Shown: positions 52,801 to 64,000 of the stretch, piece by piece | How the letters are laid out: each line of letters starts with the position of its first letter | How positions within the stretch are numbered: the stretch's first letter is position 1 | Origin: Mycobacterium sp. 1274761.0 | Lineage (GTDB): Bacteria; Actinomycetota; Actinomycetes; Mycobacteriales; Mycobacteriaceae | Direction of reading: 5' to 3' | Length of the DNA: 64,000 nucleotides | Assembly: GCF_001668615.1 (NCBI RefSeq) | Contig: NZ_LZMC01000056.1 | Coordinates: forward strand, 86,749 to 150,748 | Translations under genes and position numbers: made by a program | The notes under the pieces: generated by a model | Database searches by the model: none | What the model was told of the DNA's origin: nothing | What the model saw: the letters and a program-made list of their open reading frames with translations, nothing else

Positions 52801-55800
52801 AAAAGTCGAACGCCAAGGAATGGCACTGAGACCAAACCTTTCCTGCTAGTTCGATCTCAGCGTCGAGGACCTCCAGCAGCCGGGTCACGTTGCGGTGCGG
52901 GATCGCCACGCCCTTCGGCAAACCGGTAGTGCCGGAGGTGTAGATGAGGTAGGCGATGTCCTCTGGCGCAGGCGCCGGCAGGCTGGTAGCCGCGTACGCG
53001 GCGATTCGAGGGTCTTCGATATCGACAACGAACAGGCCAAACCCGTCCAGGCGGTCGCTTAACACCCCGCTGGTTATCGCCGCAATCGGCGCGGCGTCTT
53101 CGACCATGAACCGGATCCGCGAGGCTGGTAGGCCTGGGTCGATGGCCAGATACGCAGCGCCCGCCTTCAGCACCGCCAAGATCGCCACGATCGCCTCTGC
53201 CGATCGCGGCAGCAACAACACCACACTCTTTCCCGGAGCTGCCCCCTGATTGGCCAACAGGTGCGCCAACCGATTAGCCGCCTCGTCGAGTTGCCGGTAG
53301 GTCATCGACTGGTTTCCACAGGTGATCGCAATTGCTTCAGGCGCCCGCGCCGCCTGCGCCTCGAACCACACCGGAACCGAAACCGAGGCGGTCGCCGGCG
53401 CGGTCAACGCTGCCCGGTTACCGACCTCATCGAGCCAGCCGCGCTCAGCCCCGTCCAGAACATCGATCGACGACAGCTGCCGGGTCGAGTCGGTGGTCAT
53501 GGCCACCACCACTCGTTGCAACCGTTCCGTCAGCGTCTTGATACTGGCTGCATCGAAGACATCGGTGCGAAACTCCACCACCCCTGAGATTCCGGCGGGC
53601 TCCCCAGCTTCGCTCCACCGTTCAGCGAGCGAAAAGGTCAAGTCCACCCGAGCGGTGTTGGTGTCGGCCGCCAGCGGCGTTACGTCAAGATCGCCCAGAT
53701 TGAGGTCGGCGGCAGAATCATCGTTCTGCCAGGCCAACATCACCTGGACCAGCGGGTGATGGGTGAGGGAACGGCGCGGCTTGAGCCGCTCCACCAGTAC
53801 CTCAAACGGCACATCCTGATGTTCGTAAGCCGCCAGGCTACGCCCCCGCACCTGACTGAGCAGCTCCGCCACCGTGGGATCACCGGCGAGGTCCACGCGC
53901 AAGACCAAGTTGTTTACGAAGAAACCGACCAGGCCGTCAAGTGCCGGGTCGCGACGCCCAGCAATCGGAAAGCCAACGGCCACATCAGAACTCGCGCTGA
54001 GCTTGGACAGCAACACAGCTAACGCCGCCTGCATCACCATGAAGCTGGTCACATTGTGCTTGTGAGCCACCGAAGCGATCTGGTGCTGCAGATGTGCTGG
54101 CCAGTCGACCGCCACGCGGGCGCCGCGGTAATCGGCCACGGGCGGATAGGGGCGATCCGTCGGCAGCTCGAGCCGCTCCGGCATCCCCGCCAAGGCATCC
54201 ATCCAGTAAGCAAGCTGCGCGGCGATACGGCTGCGGCTGTCGTTGATATCGCCGAGTTGTGCACGCTGCCACAACGTGTAATCGATGTACTGAACCGGCA
54301 AAGGGTTCCAGCTAGGTGCCCGACCATCGCATCGGCTGGCGTACGCCACCGACAGATCCCTTACCAAAGGCGCGATCGACAGACCATCGGCGGCGATGTG
54401 ATGTACCACCGATACCAGCACGTACTCGTCGTCGGTGATATGAAAAAGCTTTGCCCGCAACGGGATCTCAGTGACCAAGTCAAACGGTTCCCGCACTACG
54501 GCGCCGATGGCCTCGTCCAACCGCGTCGCGGAATAACCGGCCGCATCGATGACGACCCACCCGAACTCTGCTTGGTGAGCTGGAACCACGAACTGTTGGG
54601 GTATCCCATCCACCGCGGGGAACAGCGTACGCAGACTTTCATGGCGGCTCACCACATCAGCTACTGCCGCCCGCAGCGCCTCGACATCGAGACGCCCGCG
54701 CAACCGTAGCCCGACCGCCAAGTTGTACACCGGTGACGGCCCCTGCAGCTGATCCAGGAACCACAACCGATTCTGGGCGAACGACAATGGCACCGCTGCG
54801 GGCCTATCGCCGGCAACAAGAGGTGCAATGCCGTGCCCGTCGACACCGACACGGAGCGCTAATTCGGCGGCCGTCGGCGCCTGGAACAGGTCGCGCACGG
54901 TGAGATTTGCGTCCAAAGCTCTGTTGGCGCCGGCGATCAGGCGCATCGCCGACAACGAATCACCGCCCATGTCGAAGAACGAATCGTCGACCCCGACGCG
55001 CTCGACTCCCAAAACCTGGGCGTAGATGCCGACCAATAGTTCTTCGGTGAGGTTGGTCGGGGCGCGGTAACGACCGGTGCCGGCGTACTCAGGTGCAGGC
55101 AAAGCGCGCGTGTCGAGTTTTCCGTTGACCGTCAGCGGCAGCGCGTCGAGCACCACAATCGCCGTCGGAACCATGTAGGCCGGCAACCGCTCGGCCAGCG
55201 CGTTGCGAACCGCACTCGACTCCACTGCGCCGCTTGCGGTTTCAGTCACGTAACCCACGAGGCGCGTGTCACCGGGGCGATCCTTGCGTGCGATCACCGC
55301 CGCCTGCTCGACGCCGTCGCATCCGGCCAACGCAGTCTGCACTTCGCCGAGCTCGATGCGGTACCCACGAACCTTGACCTGATCGTCCGCACGGCCGAGA
55401 TAAACCAGCTGCCCGTCCGCGCGCCACACCACCAGGTCCCCGGTGCGGTACATCCGTGCCCCCGGCGCTCCGAACGGAGACGCGACAAACCGCGTCGCCG
55501 TCAACCCCGTCCGTCGCACGTAACCGGTCGCCAATCCGGCACCAGCCACATACAGCTCGCCGATCGCGCCCTCGGGCACCGGGCGCAACCAGTTGTCCAG
55601 TACAAACAGAGCAGCACCCGCAACGGGAGACCCGATCGGCACGCCGTCCGACTCCGCTGAGAGGGGAGCGCTGATCGCCACACACATGGTGGTCTCAGTG
55701 GGGCCGTAGGCGTTGACCATCAGCCGTCCAGGAGCCCACCGCTGCACGACCTCGGGCGGGCACGCCTCACCGACGACTACTAATGCCATCGAGTCCAAGG

Positions 55801-58800
55801 CCTCGGGTGAGAGGACATTGACCGCGGACGGAGTTTCGGTGAGCACGCTGACGTGTTCAGCGACCAGCACGTTTTGGTAGTTCTCAGCCGAGCGAGTCAC
55901 CTCTTCGGGCACCACCACCAACCGGCCGCCGCGGAGCAGTGCATTGAAGATTTCCCACACGGAGACGTCGAAGGCCAGGGAATGGGATTGGGGCCATACT
56001 GCGGACGCCGGCAGCCCAACGTCCAACGGCTCCAGCAGTTGGGTGACGTTCTGGTGCGTGACCGCAACGCCTTTCGGGAGCCCAGTGGTGCCAGACGTGT
56101 AGATCACGTAGGCGACGTCGTCTGGGACCGGGACCGCCGCGACCGGTGCGGTGCTCGGCTGGTCGCCGACGGCGGGATCGTCGACGTCGACAATCACCAA
56201 TCCATGGCCCTCTAGCCGGCTGGCCAGATCAGCAGTGGTGACAGCGGCGATCGGCGTGGCGTCGGCGGCAATGAATTCGATGCGAGCCGCAGGCAGACTT
56301 GGATCCATCGGCAGATAGGCCGCACCGGTTTTGAGCACCGCCATGATCGCCACGATTGCCTCGGCCGACCGGCCGAACATCAACGCTACGCACTGGCCCG
56401 GGCCTGCTCCATTGCCGACGAGCAGGTGCGCCAGTTTATTGGCCGCTCTGTCGAGTTCGGCGTAACTCCAGGATTGTTCGCCGCAGACCAGCGCCACCGC
56501 GTCCGGCGCTTCCGCCACTCGCGCGGTGAACAAGTCGAGGATCGACACCCGGCGGGTAGGAGATTGCGTCAGAGTTGCCCGATTGCCGATCTCGGCGAGG
56601 CGGGCGTGCTCACCGGAGTCGAGCAAATCCACCGACGAGAGCCGCCGCGTTGGCTTTTCGGCCATCGCCACCACGAGCCGCTCCAGCCGGTTGACGAACA
56701 CCTCGATGGCTTGGGCATCGAAGACGCCGGCGTCGAATTCGATGCGTAACACGAGTTCGTCACCCGGTATGGCTTGCACCGACAACGGATAGTGGTTGTA
56801 CTCGCGGCTGGCGACCCCAGCGACCGTCAGTCCATCGTCACCAGCCAGGGCCTCGGCGTCCACAGGATAGTTCTCGTAGACGAACATGGCGTCGAATAAC
56901 TGATCGTGGCCGACGAGGCGGTGTATCTCACTGAGTGCAAGGTGCTGGTGCTCAAGTGTGTGGTTGTAGGCGCCCTGCAGTTGACTGAGTAAGTCTGCGG
57001 TGGTCGTTTGGGGCGTGATCTTCGCCCGCACCGGAACCGTGTTGATCAACAAGCCGACCATCGATTCCGCACCGACCAACTCAGGGGGCCGCCCGGATAC
57101 CGCAGTTCCGAAGGCGACGTCGTCCTGGCCGCTCAGTAAACTCACCAGCAGCGCGAAGGCACCCTGAAGGACGGTGCTGACGGTGGTCTGATGAGACCGC
57201 GCCAGGTCACTCACGGCTCGGGTCGGTTGCACCGGCAGCCGGAACACTGCAACGTCTCGCACGCCGTGCCCTGATTGATCCGGCGGACCCACCATGGTCG
57301 GAGTTTCAAAGCCATCCAACACGTTGCGCCAAGCCGCGCGAGCGGCATCAAGATCCCTGTCGGCCAACCACGTCACGAATTTGCGGTATGACGCGGGCGC
57401 CGGCAACCGCAGCCCGTAGTAGCCGCCGAAGATCTCTTTCAGCAGGATTGGCAGCGACCAGCCGTCGATCACGATGTGGTGGAACGTCAGCACGAAGCGG
57501 TGCCGGTCTTCTGCGGTGCGAATCAGAGTCGCTCGGAACCCCGGCTGGTTGACGAGATCGCAAACCGCTGTGCGCTCGGCAGCGCATAACGTTTGTAGTT
57601 GCGTCTCGAAGTCCAGGTCGCCGGGCTTCAATTCGGTGTAGGACCAGGGCACCTCGGGATTGGCCGGAATGATCTGCACCGGCTCGTCAAACCTGGTGCA
57701 GAAACTGGCCGCAAGGTTCGGATGCCGGTCGGCCACTAATTCGACCGCCTCGCGGAGCCGCTGCGCATCAAGCGGCCCGTCTACGCCGATGTCCAGTTGC
57801 ACCGCATAGACGTCTTCGCTGGCCTGCACCGTATTGGTGTGGAACAGCAGTCCGTGTTGCAGCGGGGTCAACGGCAGGATGTCCGCGATCTCTTCATGCG
57901 GGCCCAGTTCGTCGAGCTGCTGTTGCGTCAACCGAGCCGGGGCGACATCGGACGGCGTCAAGCCTCCCCCACCGTTGCGGACAAGCGCGCAGATACCGGA
58001 GAGGGCCTCAAACCACAACTGACTGAGCCGGCTGACTTGCACCTCGTCCAGCGCCGAGGGCGCCCAGCTCCAGTTGGCTTGCAGCTGCGGACCTGTCTCC
58101 GCATCGAGCGTGGCCGCGTTGAGCTCGAGCGAATGCATCAACGGCATAGGGATGTTTGCCGCCGCGGCCGTGGCCGACAACGCATCCGGGCTCAATCGCC
58201 AGGCCTCGGTTGACGCCTCAGCGGCCGAAGCGCCAAGCCGGCCTAGATAGTTGAACCCGATGGCGGGATCAGGCTCGGTCAGCTCGACCTCGTCGTTCAG
58301 ATAGCGCAGGAGGCCATAGGTCAACCCGTCGGGAAGCGCTCGCAGCTGCTCTTTGACGTCCTTGACGACTGTTCCCAGCGCTGCCTGACCGGCTTTCACG
58401 TGGTCCCAGTCCAGGCCGCCGACCGTCATCGCCACCGGGTATTTCGTGGTGAACCAGCCAACGGTGCGTGACAGGTCCACGTCGGCGGCCAGCTCCTCAT
58501 ACCGGCCGTGGCCTTCCACGTCGACACCGATGGGCTTGCCGCCGGTGGCCAGAAATTCGGACAGTGCCAGTCCGAAAGCGATCAGCAGAACGTCGTTGAC
58601 GCCGGCATGGAATGCAGCCGGCACCTCGCCCAGCAGCATCCGAGTGGTCGGGACATCGAGCGACAACGACAGACGCCCAGCCGTCGCGAACGTATCGGCC
58701 GCGGGCTGCACCGCAGGTAACACGGCGGGGGCGGCCACTACCTGCCGCCACGCCTGCGCATGCTCGATCACGTGCGGTTGGTGCGCGTGCTCTGCCAGCA

Positions 58801-61800
58801 GCGTGGCCCATCGGCCGAACGAGGTTCCGCCAGCCGGCAACTCCACCGGACGGCCCTCGCGCTGCTGCGCCCAGGCAATGTTGATGTCTTCCAACAAGAT
58901 TCGCCATGACACGCCGTCGACTGCCAGGTGGTGGACGACCAGTACCAATTCGGAGGTGGAGGGCGCCCACACCGCGGCGAGCATGGCCCCGGCTGCCGGG
59001 TTCAACCGTGTCAACGCCTCGGTCAACACCGCGTCGGACACTGCGTCGACGGAAATCAGGCATCCGGCCGCGTCGACCGTCCCTGCCGACGGCACGGTCA
59101 GTGACCAGCTGCCGTTGTCGTCTTCTTCGACGCGCAACCGCAGCATGGGATGCCGATCCAGCAACGCTTGCAACACCGCGGCTACGTCGGCGTCGGTCAC
59201 CGCTGACGGCGCCTTCAGCAGCACCGCTTGGTTGAACTGGTCAACGGGGCCATCGACGCTTTCCAACCACCGGATGATGGGCGTCGCGGGAATCGGCCCG
59301 AAGCCCTCGTCGGGCGCTTCGGTGGCGCCGTCGGCAGCCGAGACTGCCCGGGCCAGCCGGGCCACCGTCTGCTCAACGAAGATGTCACGCGGGCGACAAG
59401 CCAAGCCGGCGGCACGCGCACGCGCCGCGACTTGCATGGACAAGATGCTGTCCCCACCCAGCTCGAAGAAGGACTCGTCGATTCCGACGCGCTCAACCCC
59501 GAGGATCTCGGCGAAGATCCCCGCCAGCAGCTCTTCAACCGCGTCAGTCGGTTCGCGGTAGCGCTCAATGCCCTGGTATTCCGGCGGAGGCAGGGCTCGT
59601 CTGTCGAGTTTGCCGTTGACGGTCAACGGCAGTGCTTCGAGCGTGACGACCGCCGTCGGCAGCATGTAACTTGGCAGCCGCGCAGCAAGGGCGTCGCGCA
59701 ACTCGACCGTATCGGCAGTCCCGGTGACATAGCCGACGATGCGTTTGTCGCCCGGTCGGTCCTCGCGGACGACCACCGCCGCATTCTCGACGCCGTCCTG
59801 TTCTGCCAGGGCTGCTTGTATCTCGCCGAGCTCAATACGGTATCCGCGGATCTTCACCTGCTCATCGACGCGGCCGAAATATTGCAACTGCCCGTCAGGG
59901 CCCCACCGCACCAGATCCCCGGTGCGGTACATCCGCCCCCCGGCATCAGCGAAGGGGCACGCCACGAATCGCGACGCCGTCAGCCCCCCGCGGCGCACAT
60001 AGCCAGCCGCCACACCGCGCCCGGCCACGTATAACTCGCCGACCACACCGGGCGCCGCGGGGCGCAGCCACCCGTCGAGTACGAATAACGCCGCCCCAGG
60101 CACCGGCGCGCCGATGGGCACCACTTCCGACCCCGCCTGCAGCGGCGCACTGATCGTGGCGTAGACGGTGGTTTCAGTCGGGCCGTACCCGTTGATCATC
60201 ACTCGCCCGGGCGCCCACCTGTCCACGACTGCGACTGGACAGGCTTCGCCGGCGGCCATCAACGCCACGGAATCCAGGGCGTCCGGCGAAAGCGCCGCTA
60301 CTGCAGACGGTGTCTGGCTCAGGACGGTGACGTGCTCGGCTATTACCAGCGCCTGAAGGTCTTCCGGTGAGCGAGCGACATCCTCGGGCACCACCACCAA
60401 CCGGCCACCGTGTAGCAGCGCGCCCCATATTTCCCACACCGAGAAGTCGAAGACCAACGACGAAGTCTGCGTCCAGACCTGCTCCGCCGTCAGCTCGAAC
60501 CCGACATCCATTCCATCGAACAACCGGGTGACGTTGGAATGGGTCACGGCCACGCCCTTCGGCATGCCGGTGGTACCCGAGGTGTAGATGATGTGGGCAA
60601 GGTCGTCGGCGGCCGGCTCAGGCAACGCCGTGCTCGGGTAGTTGCCGATTCGCGGATCATCGACATCGATGACCGGTACCGAAAGCTCGTTCAGTAGGGC
60701 GGCCGAGCCGGCTGTAGTCACGCCGGCGATCGGACCGGCATCCTCCACCATGAATCGGATCCGGGCGACCGGCACGGTCGGGTCGATCGGCAGATAGGCC
60801 GCTCCCGCTTTGAGTACGGCCAAGATAGCCACGATCGCTTCGGCCGACCGGTGGAAGAGCAGCGCCACGCACTGTCCCGCACGTGCGCCGTTGGCGGCAA
60901 GAAGATGCGCGAGCCGGTTCGACGCCTCGTCGAGCTCCTGATAGGTCATGGACCGATCGTTGAAGCTGAGGGCGACCGCTTCCGGAGCCCGCGCCACCTG
61001 CGCGGCGAACAACGCTGGAATCGCTGTTCGCGTTGCGGGTTCGGTCAAGACCGACGTGTTACCCATCTCGTTCAACCGAGCATGCTCGCCGGCATCGAGC
61101 AGATCGATCGACGACAGCCGGCGCGCCGGCTCGGCGGACATCGCCACCAAGACCCGCTCAAATCGCCCGATCAGAGCCTCGATGCTGGCGGCGTCGAAAA
61201 CGTTCGTGTCGTATTCGGCGCGAAGGCTCAGTTCATTGCTCGGTACGGCTTGGAGGGTCAACGCGTAGTGGTTGTATTCGCGGGCACTGAAGTCGGTTAT
61301 TGCCAGGTCCTGGTCACCTGCCAACGCGGCCGCGTCCATCGGGTAATTCTCGTAGACGAAAAGCGTGTCGAAGAGTTTGTCGAGACCGGTGAGGCGGTGT
61401 ATCTCGGACAGCGCCAGGTGCTGATGTTCGAGCGTGTTGCTGTAGGCGGTTTGCAGCTGGTCGAGCAGATCCGCAGCGGTGGTTCCCCCTGTGATGCGCG
61501 CTCGCACCGGCACCGTGTTGATCAACAGGCCGACCATCGAATCCGCACCGACCACCTCTGTCGGTCTTCCGGAGACCGCGGTGCCGAAGGCGACATCCTG
61601 TTGGCCGGTCAGCGAACTCAGCAGCAACGCCCAGGCGCCCTGGAGCACGACGTTGACCGTCGTTTGGTTTGTGCGTGCCAATTCGCTGAGCGCCCGCGTA
61701 GCCTGCTCGGATAAGTGAAACGATGCAACAGCTCGGGCGCCTACTCCTTGCCTGTCAGGGGTAGCCACCAAGGTGGGAGTGTCGAAACCGGCCAACACCT

Positions 61801-62371
61801 CACGCCACGCTGCGTGGGCCGCATCGCGATCTCGACTGGCCAGCCAGTTGACAAACCTGCGATACGGGGTAGCCGGGGGAAGTCGACGTCCGGAATAGGT
61901 GGCGAATATTTCGCCCAGCAGAATCGGCATCGACCAACCGTCGAGAATGATGTGATGGTTGGTGAGCACGAAGCGGTACCGGTCAGTTGCGACACGAATC
62001 AACGCCACCCGGAATACCGGCTCGGCGGCCAGATCGCAGACTGCGGCTCGCTCGGCGGCGCAGAGTCGCTGGATCTGTTCCTCGTCGACATCGCTTCCGG
62101 CTAGATCGACGTAGCGCCAGGGCACCTCCGGATCGGCGGGAATGATCTGTACCGGCTGGCCGAATTGCTCGGAGAAGCGAGCTGCGACGTTCGGATGCCG
62201 GTTGACCACAGCCTGGACTGCGTCGCGCAGACGGTCTGCGTCGAGGACGCCGCTGACGGTGATATCGAACTGCACCGCATATACATCGCCGCCGGAGTCC
62301 GGCATAGCGCCAGCATGAAAAAGCAAGCCATGCTGCAGAGGGGTCAGCGGCAGGATGTCAGCGATTTGCAT
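42248..62371 (-). CDS. Giant nonribosomal peptide synthetase (NRPS2): five full modules plus terminal C-PCP
   Basis: About 6,707 residues from ATG 62371 (or 6,714 from TTG 62392). Domains by nucleotide (read downwards): C1 62.37-61.07 kb, A1 61.0-59.6, PCP1 (Ser codon 59447-59449), E1 59.3-57.9; C2 57.9-56.6, A2 56.5-55.1, PCP2 (54956-54958); C3 54.8-53.4, A3 53.4-51.9, PCP3 (51764-51766); C4 51.6-50.25, A4 50.2-48.7, PCP4 (48605-48607); C5 48.4-47.05, A5 47.0-45.6, PCP5 (45440-45442), E5 45.3-43.9; C6 43.9-42.6, PCP6 (42395-42397). All C domains keep HHxxxDG, all PCPs keep GGDS. C1, C2 and C6 are of the D-donor type (LPLTPLQ start) and follow E domains; C3-C5 are LCL type ([10 protein letters not shown]). 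No TE or reductase domain follows. The product is an unknown peptide, probably lipidated or cyclised. Confidence 0.93.
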   Translation of the reverse strand: MQIADILPLTPLQHGLLFHAGAMPDSGGDVYAVQFDITVSGVLDADRLRDAVQAVVNRHPNVAARFSEQFGQPVQIIPADPEVPWRYVDLAGSDVDEEQIQRLCAAERAAVCDLAAEPVFRVALIRVATDRYRFVLTNHHIILDGWSMPILLGEIFATYSGRRLPPATPYRRFVNWLASRDRDAAHAAWREVLAGFDTPTLVATPDRQGVGARAVASFHLSEQATRALSELARTNQTTVNVVLQGAWALLLSSLTGQQDVAFGTAVSGRPTEVVGADSMVGLLINTVPVRARITGGTTAADLLDQLQTAYSNTLEHQHLALSEIHRLTGLDKLFDTLFVYENYPMDAAALAGDQDLAITDFSAREYNHYALTLQAVPSNELSLRAEYDTNVFDAASIEALIGRFERVLVAMSAEPARRLSSIDLLDAGEHARLNEMGNTSVLTEPATRTAIPALFAAQVARAPEAVALSFNDRSMTYQELDEASNRLAHLLAANGARAGQCVALLFHRSAEAIVAILAVLKAGAAYLPIDPTVPVARIRFMVEDAGPIAGVTTAGSAALLNELSVPVIDVDDPRIGNYPSTALPEPAADDLAHIIYTSGTTGMPKGVAVTHSNVTRLFDGMDVGFELTAEQVWTQTSSLVFDFSVWEIWGALLHGGRLVVVPEDVARSPEDLQALVIAEHVTVLSQTPSAVAALSPDALDSVALMAAGEACPVAVVDRWAPGRVMINGYGPTETTVYATISAPLQAGSEVVPIGAPVPGAALFVLDGWLRPAAPGVVGELYVAGRGVAAGYVRRGGLTASRFVACPFADAGGRMYRTGDLVRWGPDGQLQYFGRVDEQVKIRGYRIELGEIQAALAEQDGVENAAVVVREDRPGDKRIVGYVTGTADTVELRDALAARLPSYMLPTAVVTLEALPLTVNGKLDRRALPPPEYQGIERYREPTDAVEELLAGIFAEILGVERVGIDESFFELGGDSILSMQVAARARAAGLACRPRDIFVEQTVARLARAVSAADGATEAPDEGFGPIPATPIIRWLESVDGPVDQFNQAVLLKAPSAVTDADVAAVLQALLDRHPMLRLRVEEDDNGSWSLTVPSAGTVDAAGCLISVDAVSDAVLTEALTRLNPAAGAMLAAVWAPSTSELVLVVHHLAVDGVSWRILLEDINIAWAQQREGRPVELPAGGTSFGRWATLLAEHAHQPHVIEHAQAWRQVVAAPAVLPAVQPAADTFATAGRLSLSLDVPTTRMLLGEVPAAFHAGVNDVLLIAFGLALSEFLATGGKPIGVDVEGHGRYEELAADVDLSRTVGWFTTKYPVAMTVGGLDWDHVKAGQAALGTVVKDVKEQLRALPDGLTYGLLRYLNDEVELTEPDPAIGFNYLGRLGASAAEASTEAWRLSPDALSATAAAANIPMPLMHSLELNAATLDAETGPQLQANWSWAPSALDEVQVSRLSQLWFEALSGICALVRNGGGGLTPSDVAPARLTQQQLDELGPHEEIADILPLTPLQHGLLFHTNTVQASEDVYAVQLDIGVDGPLDAQRLREAVELVADRHPNLAASFCTRFDEPVQIIPANPEVPWSYTELKPGDLDFETQLQTLCAAERTAVCDLVNQPGFRATLIRTAEDRHRFVLTFHHIVIDGWSLPILLKEIFGGYYGLRLPAPASYRKFVTWLADRDLDAARAAWRNVLDGFETPTMVGPPDQSGHGVRDVAVFRLPVQPTRAVSDLARSHQTTVSTVLQGAFALLVSLLSGQDDVAFGTAVSGRPPELVGAESMVGLLINTVPVRAKITPQTTTADLLSQLQGAYNHTLEHQHLALSEIHRLVGHDQLFDAMFVYENYPVDAEALAGDDGLTVAGVASREYNHYPLSVQAIPGDELVLRIEFDAGVFDAQAIEVFVNRLERLVVAMAEKPTRRLSSVDLLDSGEHARLAEIGNRATLTQSPTRRVSILDLFTARVAEAPDAVALVCGEQSWSYAELDRAANKLAHLLVGNGAGPGQCVALMFGRSAEAIVAIMAVLKTGAAYLPMDPSLPAARIEFIAADATPIAAVTTADLASRLEGHGLVIVDVDDPAVGDQPSTAPVAAVPVPDDVAYVIYTSGTTGLPKGVAVTHQNVTQLLEPLDVGLPASAVWPQSHSLAFDVSVWEIFNALLRGGRLVVVPEEVTRSAENYQNVLVAEHVSVLTETPSAVNVLSPEALDSMALVVVGEACPPEVVQRWAPGRLMVNAYGPTETTMCVAISAPLSAESDGVPIGSPVAGAALFVLDNWLRPVPEGAIGELYVAGAGLATGYVRRTGLTATRFVASPFGAPGARMYRTGDLVVWRADGQLVYLGRADDQVKVRGYRIELGEVQTALAGCDGVEQAAVIARKDRPGDTRLVGYVTETASGAVESSAVRNALAERLPAYMVPTAIVVLDALPLTVNGKLDTRALPAPEYAGTGRYRAPTNLTEELLVGIYAQVLGVERVGVDDSFFDMGGDSLSAMRLIAGANRALDANLTVRDLFQAPTAAELALRVGVDGHGIAPLVAGDRPAAVPLSFAQNRLWFLDQLQGPSPVYNLAVGLRLRGRLDVEALRAAVADVVSRHESLRTLFPAVDGIPQQFVVPAHQAEFGWVVIDAAGYSATRLDEAIGAVVREPFDLVTEIPLRAKLFHITDDEYVLVSVVHHIAADGLSIAPLVRDLSVAYASRCDGRAPSWNPLPVQYIDYTLWQRAQLGDINDSRSRIAAQLAYWMDALAGMPERLELPTDRPYPPVADYRGARVAVDWPAHLQHQIASVAHKHNVTSFMVMQAALAVLLSKLSASSDVAVGFPIAGRRDPALDGLVGFFVNNLVLRVDLAGDPTVAELLSQVRGRSLAAYEHQDVPFEVLVERLKPRRSLTHHPLVQVMLAWQNDDSAADLNLGDLDVTPLAADTNTARVDLTFSLAERWSEAGEPAGISGVVEFRTDVFDAASIKTLTERLQRVVVAMTTDSTRQLSSIDVLDGAERGWLDEVGNRAALTAPATASVSVPVWFEAQAARAPEAIAITCGNQSMTYRQLDEAANRLAHLLANQGAAPGKSVVLLLPRSAEAIVAILAVLKAGAAYLAIDPGLPASRIRFMVEDAAPIAAITSGVLSDRLDGFGLFVVDIEDPRIAAYAATSLPAPAPEDIAYLIYTSGTTGLPKGVAIPHRNVTRLLEVLDAEIELAGKVWSQCHSLAFDFSVWEIFGALLGGGRLVVVPDAVVRSPQDLHALLVAEQVSVLSQTPSAFYALQTADGLSSRAPQLKLQAVVFGGEALEPQRLRAWLDEHPDSPRLINMYGITETTVHASFREIVATDLDSPVSPIGEPLAHLAFFVLDGSLRTTPTGVVGELYVAGAGLAYGYVGRSSLTSSRFVACPFGDPGMRMYRTGDLVRWGIDGQLQYLGRADEQVKIRGYRIELGEVQVALAGCDGVEQAVVVPREDQPGDKRLVGYVTGPAVPAAVQGALTERLPAYMVPAAVVVLDELPLTVNGKIDKKALPAPEYTVTDDYRAPTGLTEEIMAAIYARVLGSERVGVDDSFFELGGDSLSAMRVIAAVNKTLDAGLTVRDLFEAPTVAQLSSRVVADSAGLEPVLPVERPTPVPLSFAQNRLWFIDQLQGHSPVYNMVVALRFSGPLDVKALRAALGDVVARHESLRTVFPAVDGVPQQVVVPSEQATVDCEAVDAVGWSESRVREAVEEAARHTFDLATDIPFHATILRVGDDEHVFVGVVHHIAADGWSITPLVNDLGAAYAARLAGTAPAWADLPVQYVDFTLWQRAQFGDLEDTDSPIANQLAYWERALSGIPERLELPTDRPYPPVADYRGATVVVDWPAEVQQRVNQVARQHNATSFMVVQAALAVLLAKLSASRDVAVGFPIAGRRDPALDELVGFFVNTLVLRVGLTGDPTIADLLTQVRQRSLAAFEHQDVPFEVLVDRLNPTRSQAHQPLVQVLLAWQNFAGQNNAGAELALGDVQVTQLPAETHTARMDLTFSLAERWSTDGEPAGITGAVEFRTDIFDAASIEALVQRFERVLMAITGDPDRRLSSVDVLDEVEHSRLQALGHWPALTTAAADPASIPVLFDAQVSRSPEALAVTFEGRSLTYQELNDAANRLAHLLADLGAKPGERVALVMSRSIDAIVALLSVLKTGAAYVPVDPAHPDSRIAVILADAAPVAAITNGELRSRLEVGDIPVVEIEDPRIDTQPSTNLPAPAGDDLAYIIYTSGTTGLPKGVAVTHRSVTNLLDSLDVGLKLDGQVWSQWHSLAFDVSVWEIFGALLHGGRLVVVPEAVAGSPDSFRALLIEEHVTVLNQTPSAVAALSTEGLDSVALVVAGEACPVEVVDRWAPGRTMINGYGPTETWYTSFSAPLTAGSGVVPIGSPVPGAAFFVLDAWLHPVAPGVVGELYVAGSGVACGYLGRGALTASRFVACPFAGSGASMYRTGDLVRWGSDGQLQYLGRADDQVKIRGYRIELGDIQAALVGLDGVKQAAVIAREDRPGDKRLVGYVTGTADPHALRSSLAERLPNYMVPAAVMKVDELPLTVNGKLDTRALPAPDYTDTDRYRAASNAVEEILVGIYARVLGVQRVGVDESFFDLGGDSLSAMRVVAAINTGLDAGLAVRDIFEAPTVAGLALRVGAGEDLLEPLVPVERPAVVPLSFAQNRLWLIDQLQGPSPIYNLAVALRLNGDLDIEALRASLLDVVDRHESLRTLFSAPEGIPEQVVVPVERADIGWQFIDASAWTAARIHDEIGSVVRAPFDLAVEIPLRAGLFRIDGQEHVLVAVLHHIAADGWSIAPLVRDLGTAYASRCAGRAPDWAPLPVQYVDYTLWQRAQLGDPADDDSRITAQLAYWEHALDGLPERLQLPTDRPYPPEADYRGAEVPVDWPVEMQLQTARVAGEHNATSFMVMQAALAVLLAKLSGSSDVAVGFPIAGRRDPALDELVGFFVNTLVLRVDLTGDPTIAEVLAQVRRRSLAAFEHQDVPFELLVERLNPTRSLNHHPLVQVSLAWQNNAASTLTLGDVEITPISAETQSARMDLTFSLGERWDEAGQPAGIGGVVEYRTDAFDNSSIEAMLERLRRVVVALAGDPSRRLSSIDVVDVDEHAQLKAWGNQAALTAPLPPAVSIPERFAAQALRTPAAVAIRTNGRSVTYRELDDASNRLAHLLVGYGVGPGQRVALLADRSAEAVVAMLAVMKTGAAYVPIDPAHPDARIDFVLEDAAPIAVLTNARLRSRMADTEVLVLDIEDPAAGAQPDTPLPSPAPLDIAYLIYTSGTTGVPKGVATTHHNVLQLLERLGAYLPVTGVWTQCHSYGFDSSVWETWGPLLHGGRVVVVPDAVTRSSEELHNLLVAEQVKVLTETPSAAGVLSPEGLADLALVVAGEACPPELVDRWAPGRVMLNAFGPTETTMVVMLSAPLQPGSGAPPIGAPVPGAALFVLDRWLRPVPPGVVGELYVAGAGVGIGYWRRGSLTASRFVACPFAGAGVSGSRMYRTGDLVSWGLDGQLRYLGRADEQVKIRGYRIELGEIQAALAGCDGVQQAAVIAREDRPGNKRLVGYVTESTTGAVNPAEIRATLHHRLPGYMVPTAVVVLDAFPLTVNGKLDTRALPAPDYTDVDSYRAPTGAAEEILAGIFAEVLGLERVGVDESFFELGGDSILSMQVVARARAAGLLCRPRDVFAEQTVARLARVVEVTDAPPDVVDHGVGPVVATPIMRWLEGMEGPVEEFSQAVVLQAPVGTTRSDVAALLQALVDRHAMLRLRVDSGDNGAWVLSVPEPAAADAQDYLRTVDVLSDAALVEARSRVNPAAGVMVAAVWADATGQLALVVHHLAVDGVSWRILLEDMNIAWAQHRNRQPIVLPPGGTSFARWSTLLADHAHSPEVVAQAEAWRRATAHQAVLPPVQPALDTYATAGRLSVSLDVDTTRMLLGEVPAAFHAGINDILLIAFGLAAAEFSGASGVPITIDVEGHGRAEEVSADVDLSRTVGWFTALYPVALEVAGLDWGQVSAGGSMLGTWVKDAKEQLRALPDGATYGLLRYLNSDVELGGEDPTIGFNYLGRLGAAGGETPGDAWRISSEGMAFIGGVATLPLPLAHTVELNAATADTDFGPQLHADWTWAPSSLDATQVGRLSQLWFEALAGICAHVRAGGGGLTPSDIAPARLSQPELDDLCQRYSVADVLPLTPLQQGLLFHASAAQGDGDDVYAVQFDITITGPLEPLRLRDAVHAVVSRHPNVVARFNAQFHEPVQLIPADPAVPWRYVDLSGAEVDAQLPRLCADERAAVCDLENEPPFRVALTRITPERHRLVLTYHHIVLDGWSMPILLQEIIASYQGYRLPEPAPYRRFVTWLAERDLHDARAAWTEMLAGFDTPTLVAPPDRLGLGPRAVAAYKVSEDVTYALGELARSHHTTLSTVLQAAWALLLSTLTGNDDVVLGAVDSGRTTEVPRAESMLGLLINTVPVRATLTSDTTTSSLLNQLQKAHNDVVDHQHLGLPEIHRLAGHDRLFDTVFVFENYPVDSTALSRGHDLAIADFTARDYYHYPLAVQAMPGDEVALHVQFRTDIFSMAGIEALVEQLQRIFVKMTSDPERHLSSVDVIDRTAHDLLEKIYGPGISAQSVPGADSIAAYRHTIGDSRAAAKRLEEILVDVFAEVLNLESLGLDDSFFDLGGDSLSALRATAMLSAALDTRIGVTDLVNAPSVRGLSKRLADMPTLSDIYLP

Positions 62372-64000
62372 ATTGCCGCTGGAGCTCCTCAATTTGCTCT
62401 TGGCTGAGACTGACGGCGATATCGGACGGCGTCAACCCGCCTCCACCATCCCTGACATGCTCGCAGATTCCCGTGAGCGCCTCAAACCACAGCTGGCTCA
62501 GCCGACGGACCTGTGCTTCATTGAGCGCCGAGGACGCCCACGTCCAAGTGGCGTGCAACTGCGGACCATCGTCGGTGTCGGCGGTGGCGGCGTTGAGCTC
62601 CACCGTGTGGATCAGTGGCATGGGTATCTCCGCGGCGGCGCCGGCCAACGACACGCCGCCGTCGCTGATTCGCCATACCTTGCTCGAAGTCTCAGTCGCC
62701 GAAGCGCCTAGCCGCCCAAGGTAATTGAACCCGAAGGGCGGATCGGGTTCAGCGAGCTGGACTTCGGAGTTCAGATAGCGCAGCAGGCCGTAGGTCAAAC
62801 CATCCGGTAGGGCGCGCAGCTGCTCTTTGGCGTCTTTCACCAGCGCACCCAGCGCGGATCCGCCGGCACTGACCTGAGCCCAGTTCAGCCCGCCGACGGT
62901 CAACGCCACCGGGTATTTCGTGGTGAACCAGCCCACTGTGCGCGACAGATCCAATTCTTCGGCCAGCTCTTCAACGCGGCCGTGCCCCTCCACGTCGATG
63001 CTGATCGGTGTGCTGCCGGTACCCACGAACTCTGCTGCGGCCAGGGCGAATGCGATCAACAAGATGTCCTGCACTCCCGCATGGAACGCCGTCGGTACTT
63101 CTCCTAGCAGCATTCGGGTAGTTTCGACATCCAACTCAACCGCGAGTTTCCCCGCCATGGCGAACGTGTCGACACCGGGTTGCACCGCCGGCAGGGCGGC
63201 CGGGGTCGCTGCTACCTCTCGCCACGCGTCGATGTGGGCAACCACCTCGGGGTCGTGGGCATACTCGTTCAGCAAGGTCGCCCAGCGGGCGAAAGAAGTC
63301 CCACCCGCGGGCAACGCAATCGGCTGTCCGCTCTGATGCTGGGCCCAGGCGATGTTCAAATCCTCCAGCAGGATGCGCCACGACACGCCATCGACTGCGA
63401 GATGGTGAACGACCAACGCGAGTTGTCCGGTGCTGGTGACCCAGAGCGCACTGAGCATCGCGCCGGCCGTCGGGCTCAACCGTGACCGCGCCTTCACGAA
63501 CGCCTCGTCGGACAACACGTCCACGGATTGCAGGCAGGCATCAGCGTCGACCGACCTGGGCTCGGGCACCTGCAACGCCCACCCCCCGGCGCCGTCGTCG
63601 TCCACCCGAAGGCGCAGCATGGCATGCCGATCCAGCAATGCCTGTAACAGCGCCACCACATCGGTCTCCGTGGCCCCGGCCGGAGCCTGTACCACGACCG
63701 TCTGGTTGAACTGATCGACCGGACCATCCACGCTTTCCAGCCACCTGATGATCGGTGTCGGCACCACCGGTCCGACACCTTCGTCGATCACTTCAGCTGA
63801 ATCGTCGGCTAGCCCGGCCGCTTGGGCCAGTCGGGCCGCCGTCTGTTCGACGAACACATCGCGCGGGCGAATCAACACACCGTTTGCGCGGGCGCGCGCC
63901 ACCACCTGCATCGACAGGATGCTGTCGCCGCCGAGTTCGAAGAAGGAGTCGTCGACTCCGACGCGGTTGAGTCCGAGGACTTGGGCGTAGATGCCGGTCA
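62358..64000 (-). CDS. Nonribosomal peptide synthetase (NRPS1), C-terminal PCP-E part; 5' end beyond window
   Basis: The frame is open from the right edge ([31 protein letters not shown]) to the stop at 62358-62360. It contains the end of the A-PCP linker, a PCP with Ser codon at 63921-63923, and a full epimerisation domain: [75 protein letters not shown] and GFNYLGRLG. It ends EEIQ-type linker ...[10 protein letters not shown] with no docking domain. It hands a D-configured aminoacyl or peptidyl chain to C1 of NRPS2, which is of the D-donor type. Its stop overlaps the ATG of NRPS2 (62371) by 14 bp. Confidence 0.93.
   Translation of the reverse strand, partial: TGIYAQVLGLNRVGVDDSFFELGGDSILSMQVVARARANGVLIRPRDVFVEQTAARLAQAAGLADDSAEVIDEGVGPVVPTPIIRWLESVDGPVDQFNQTVVVQAPAGATETDVVALLQALLDRHAMLRLRVDDDGAGGWALQVPEPRSVDADACLQSVDVLSDEAFVKARSRLSPTAGAMLSALWVTSTGQLALVVHHLAVDGVSWRILLEDLNIAWAQHQSGQPIALPAGGTSFARWATLLNEYAHDPEVVAHIDAWREVAATPAALPAVQPGVDTFAMAGKLAVELDVETTRMLLGEVPTAFHAGVQDILLIAFALAAAEFVGTGSTPISIDVEGHGRVEELAEELDLSRTVGWFTTKYPVALTVGGLNWAQVSAGGSALGALVKDAKEQLRALPDGLTYGLLRYLNSEVQLAEPDPPFGFNYLGRLGASATETSSKVWRISDGGVSLAGAAAEIPMPLIHTVELNAATADTDDGPQLHATWTWASSALNEAQVRRLSQLWFEALTGICEHVRDGGGGLTPSDIAVSLSQEQIEELQRQYANR

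Noticed and set aside
42248..64000. Glycopeptidolipid synthetase (mps1/mps2) as the identity of the NRPS
   Set aside because: GPL synthesis needs four modules with three E domains and a reductive end; here one protein alone has five full modules, only two E domains, a Thr-like third code and no reductase, and GPL glycosyltransferase/methyltransferase genes are absent from the visible flank.
42248..64000. Siderophore (mycobactin/exochelin) synthetase
   Set aside because: No hydroxy-ornithine/lysine-type codes, cyclisation or formyltransferase domains were seen, and no iron-uptake genes lie nearby.
1..64000. tRNA, rRNA, CRISPR array or transposase
   Set aside because: None recognised on reading both strands; the short repeats found are palindromes or a local tandem duplication, not a CRISPR array.

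Overview
The window is chromosomal DNA from a mycobacterium, most likely a non-tuberculous, fast-growing Mycolicibacterium-type species. The evidence is very high GC, MmpL3, a wax ester synthase/DGAT, GTP-type PEP carboxykinase, many FadD/FadE genes, and gene order matching (inverted) the M. tuberculosis block Rv0225 to Rv0204c from memory. No rRNA, tRNA, CRISPR array or insertion sequence was recognised.

Layout. 1-3.4 kb: partial GT4 glycosyltransferase, divergent methyltransferase and an aldehyde dehydrogenase (Rv0225/Rv0224c/Rv0223c-like). 3.4-11.4 kb: accessory lipid block with a universal stress protein, an HtdZ-like hydratase/FadE5-like dehydrogenase operon, a 45-aa ORF plus TetR regulator, a RibD-like reductase, a fused double acyl-CoA dehydrogenase and an arylamine N-acetyltransferase. 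11.4-23.6 kb: fatty-acid/ester block with echA1, an acyltransferase-fadD12-lipO operon behind a KstR-like operator, a wax synthase/DGAT with lipC, a second fused acyl-CoA dehydrogenase behind a CRP-like site, a double-hotdog hydratase and fadD4. 23.7-28.5 kb: a class III cyclase fused to an ATPase/TPR region, then pckG. 28.5-35.6 kb: two degenerate GTPase-like membrane genes, divergent from trmB-NYN-mmpL3. 35.7-41 kb: AI-2E family permease, UPF0104 and DUF3054 membrane proteins, then a hemophore-like gene, response regulator and histidine kinase in one operon. 41-64 kb: a nonribosomal peptide synthetase locus: an MbtH-like protein, an isoprenylcysteine-methyltransferase-like membrane protein, a synthetase of about 6,700 residues and the C-terminal part of a preceding synthetase that runs off the right edge.

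How it fits together. The left two thirds deal with acyl-CoA and neutral-lipid metabolism (activation by FadD, dehydrogenation by FadE, hydration by MaoC/EchA proteins, ester storage and hydrolysis by WS/DGAT and Lip proteins, gluconeogenesis by PEPCK) and with mycolate export by MmpL3. Operator-like palindromes suggest control by TetR-type repressors, including KstR, and by cAMP-CRP. The right third is a secondary-metabolite assembly line. NRPS2 is read as C-A-PCP-E / C-A-PCP / C-A-PCP / C-A-PCP / C-A-PCP-E / C-PCP. It ends in a C-PCP pair with no adenylation, thioesterase or reductase domain, and its boundary with NRPS1 looks like a one-base frameshift in a continuous linker.

Other sequence-level oddities are a Phe in place of one of the expected Asp-Tyr tyrosines in MmpL3, a tandemly duplicated stop/start junction between the response regulator and kinase genes, and several nested palindromes between genes. 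Names of M. tuberculosis and M. smegmatis relatives are from memory; no database search was possible.
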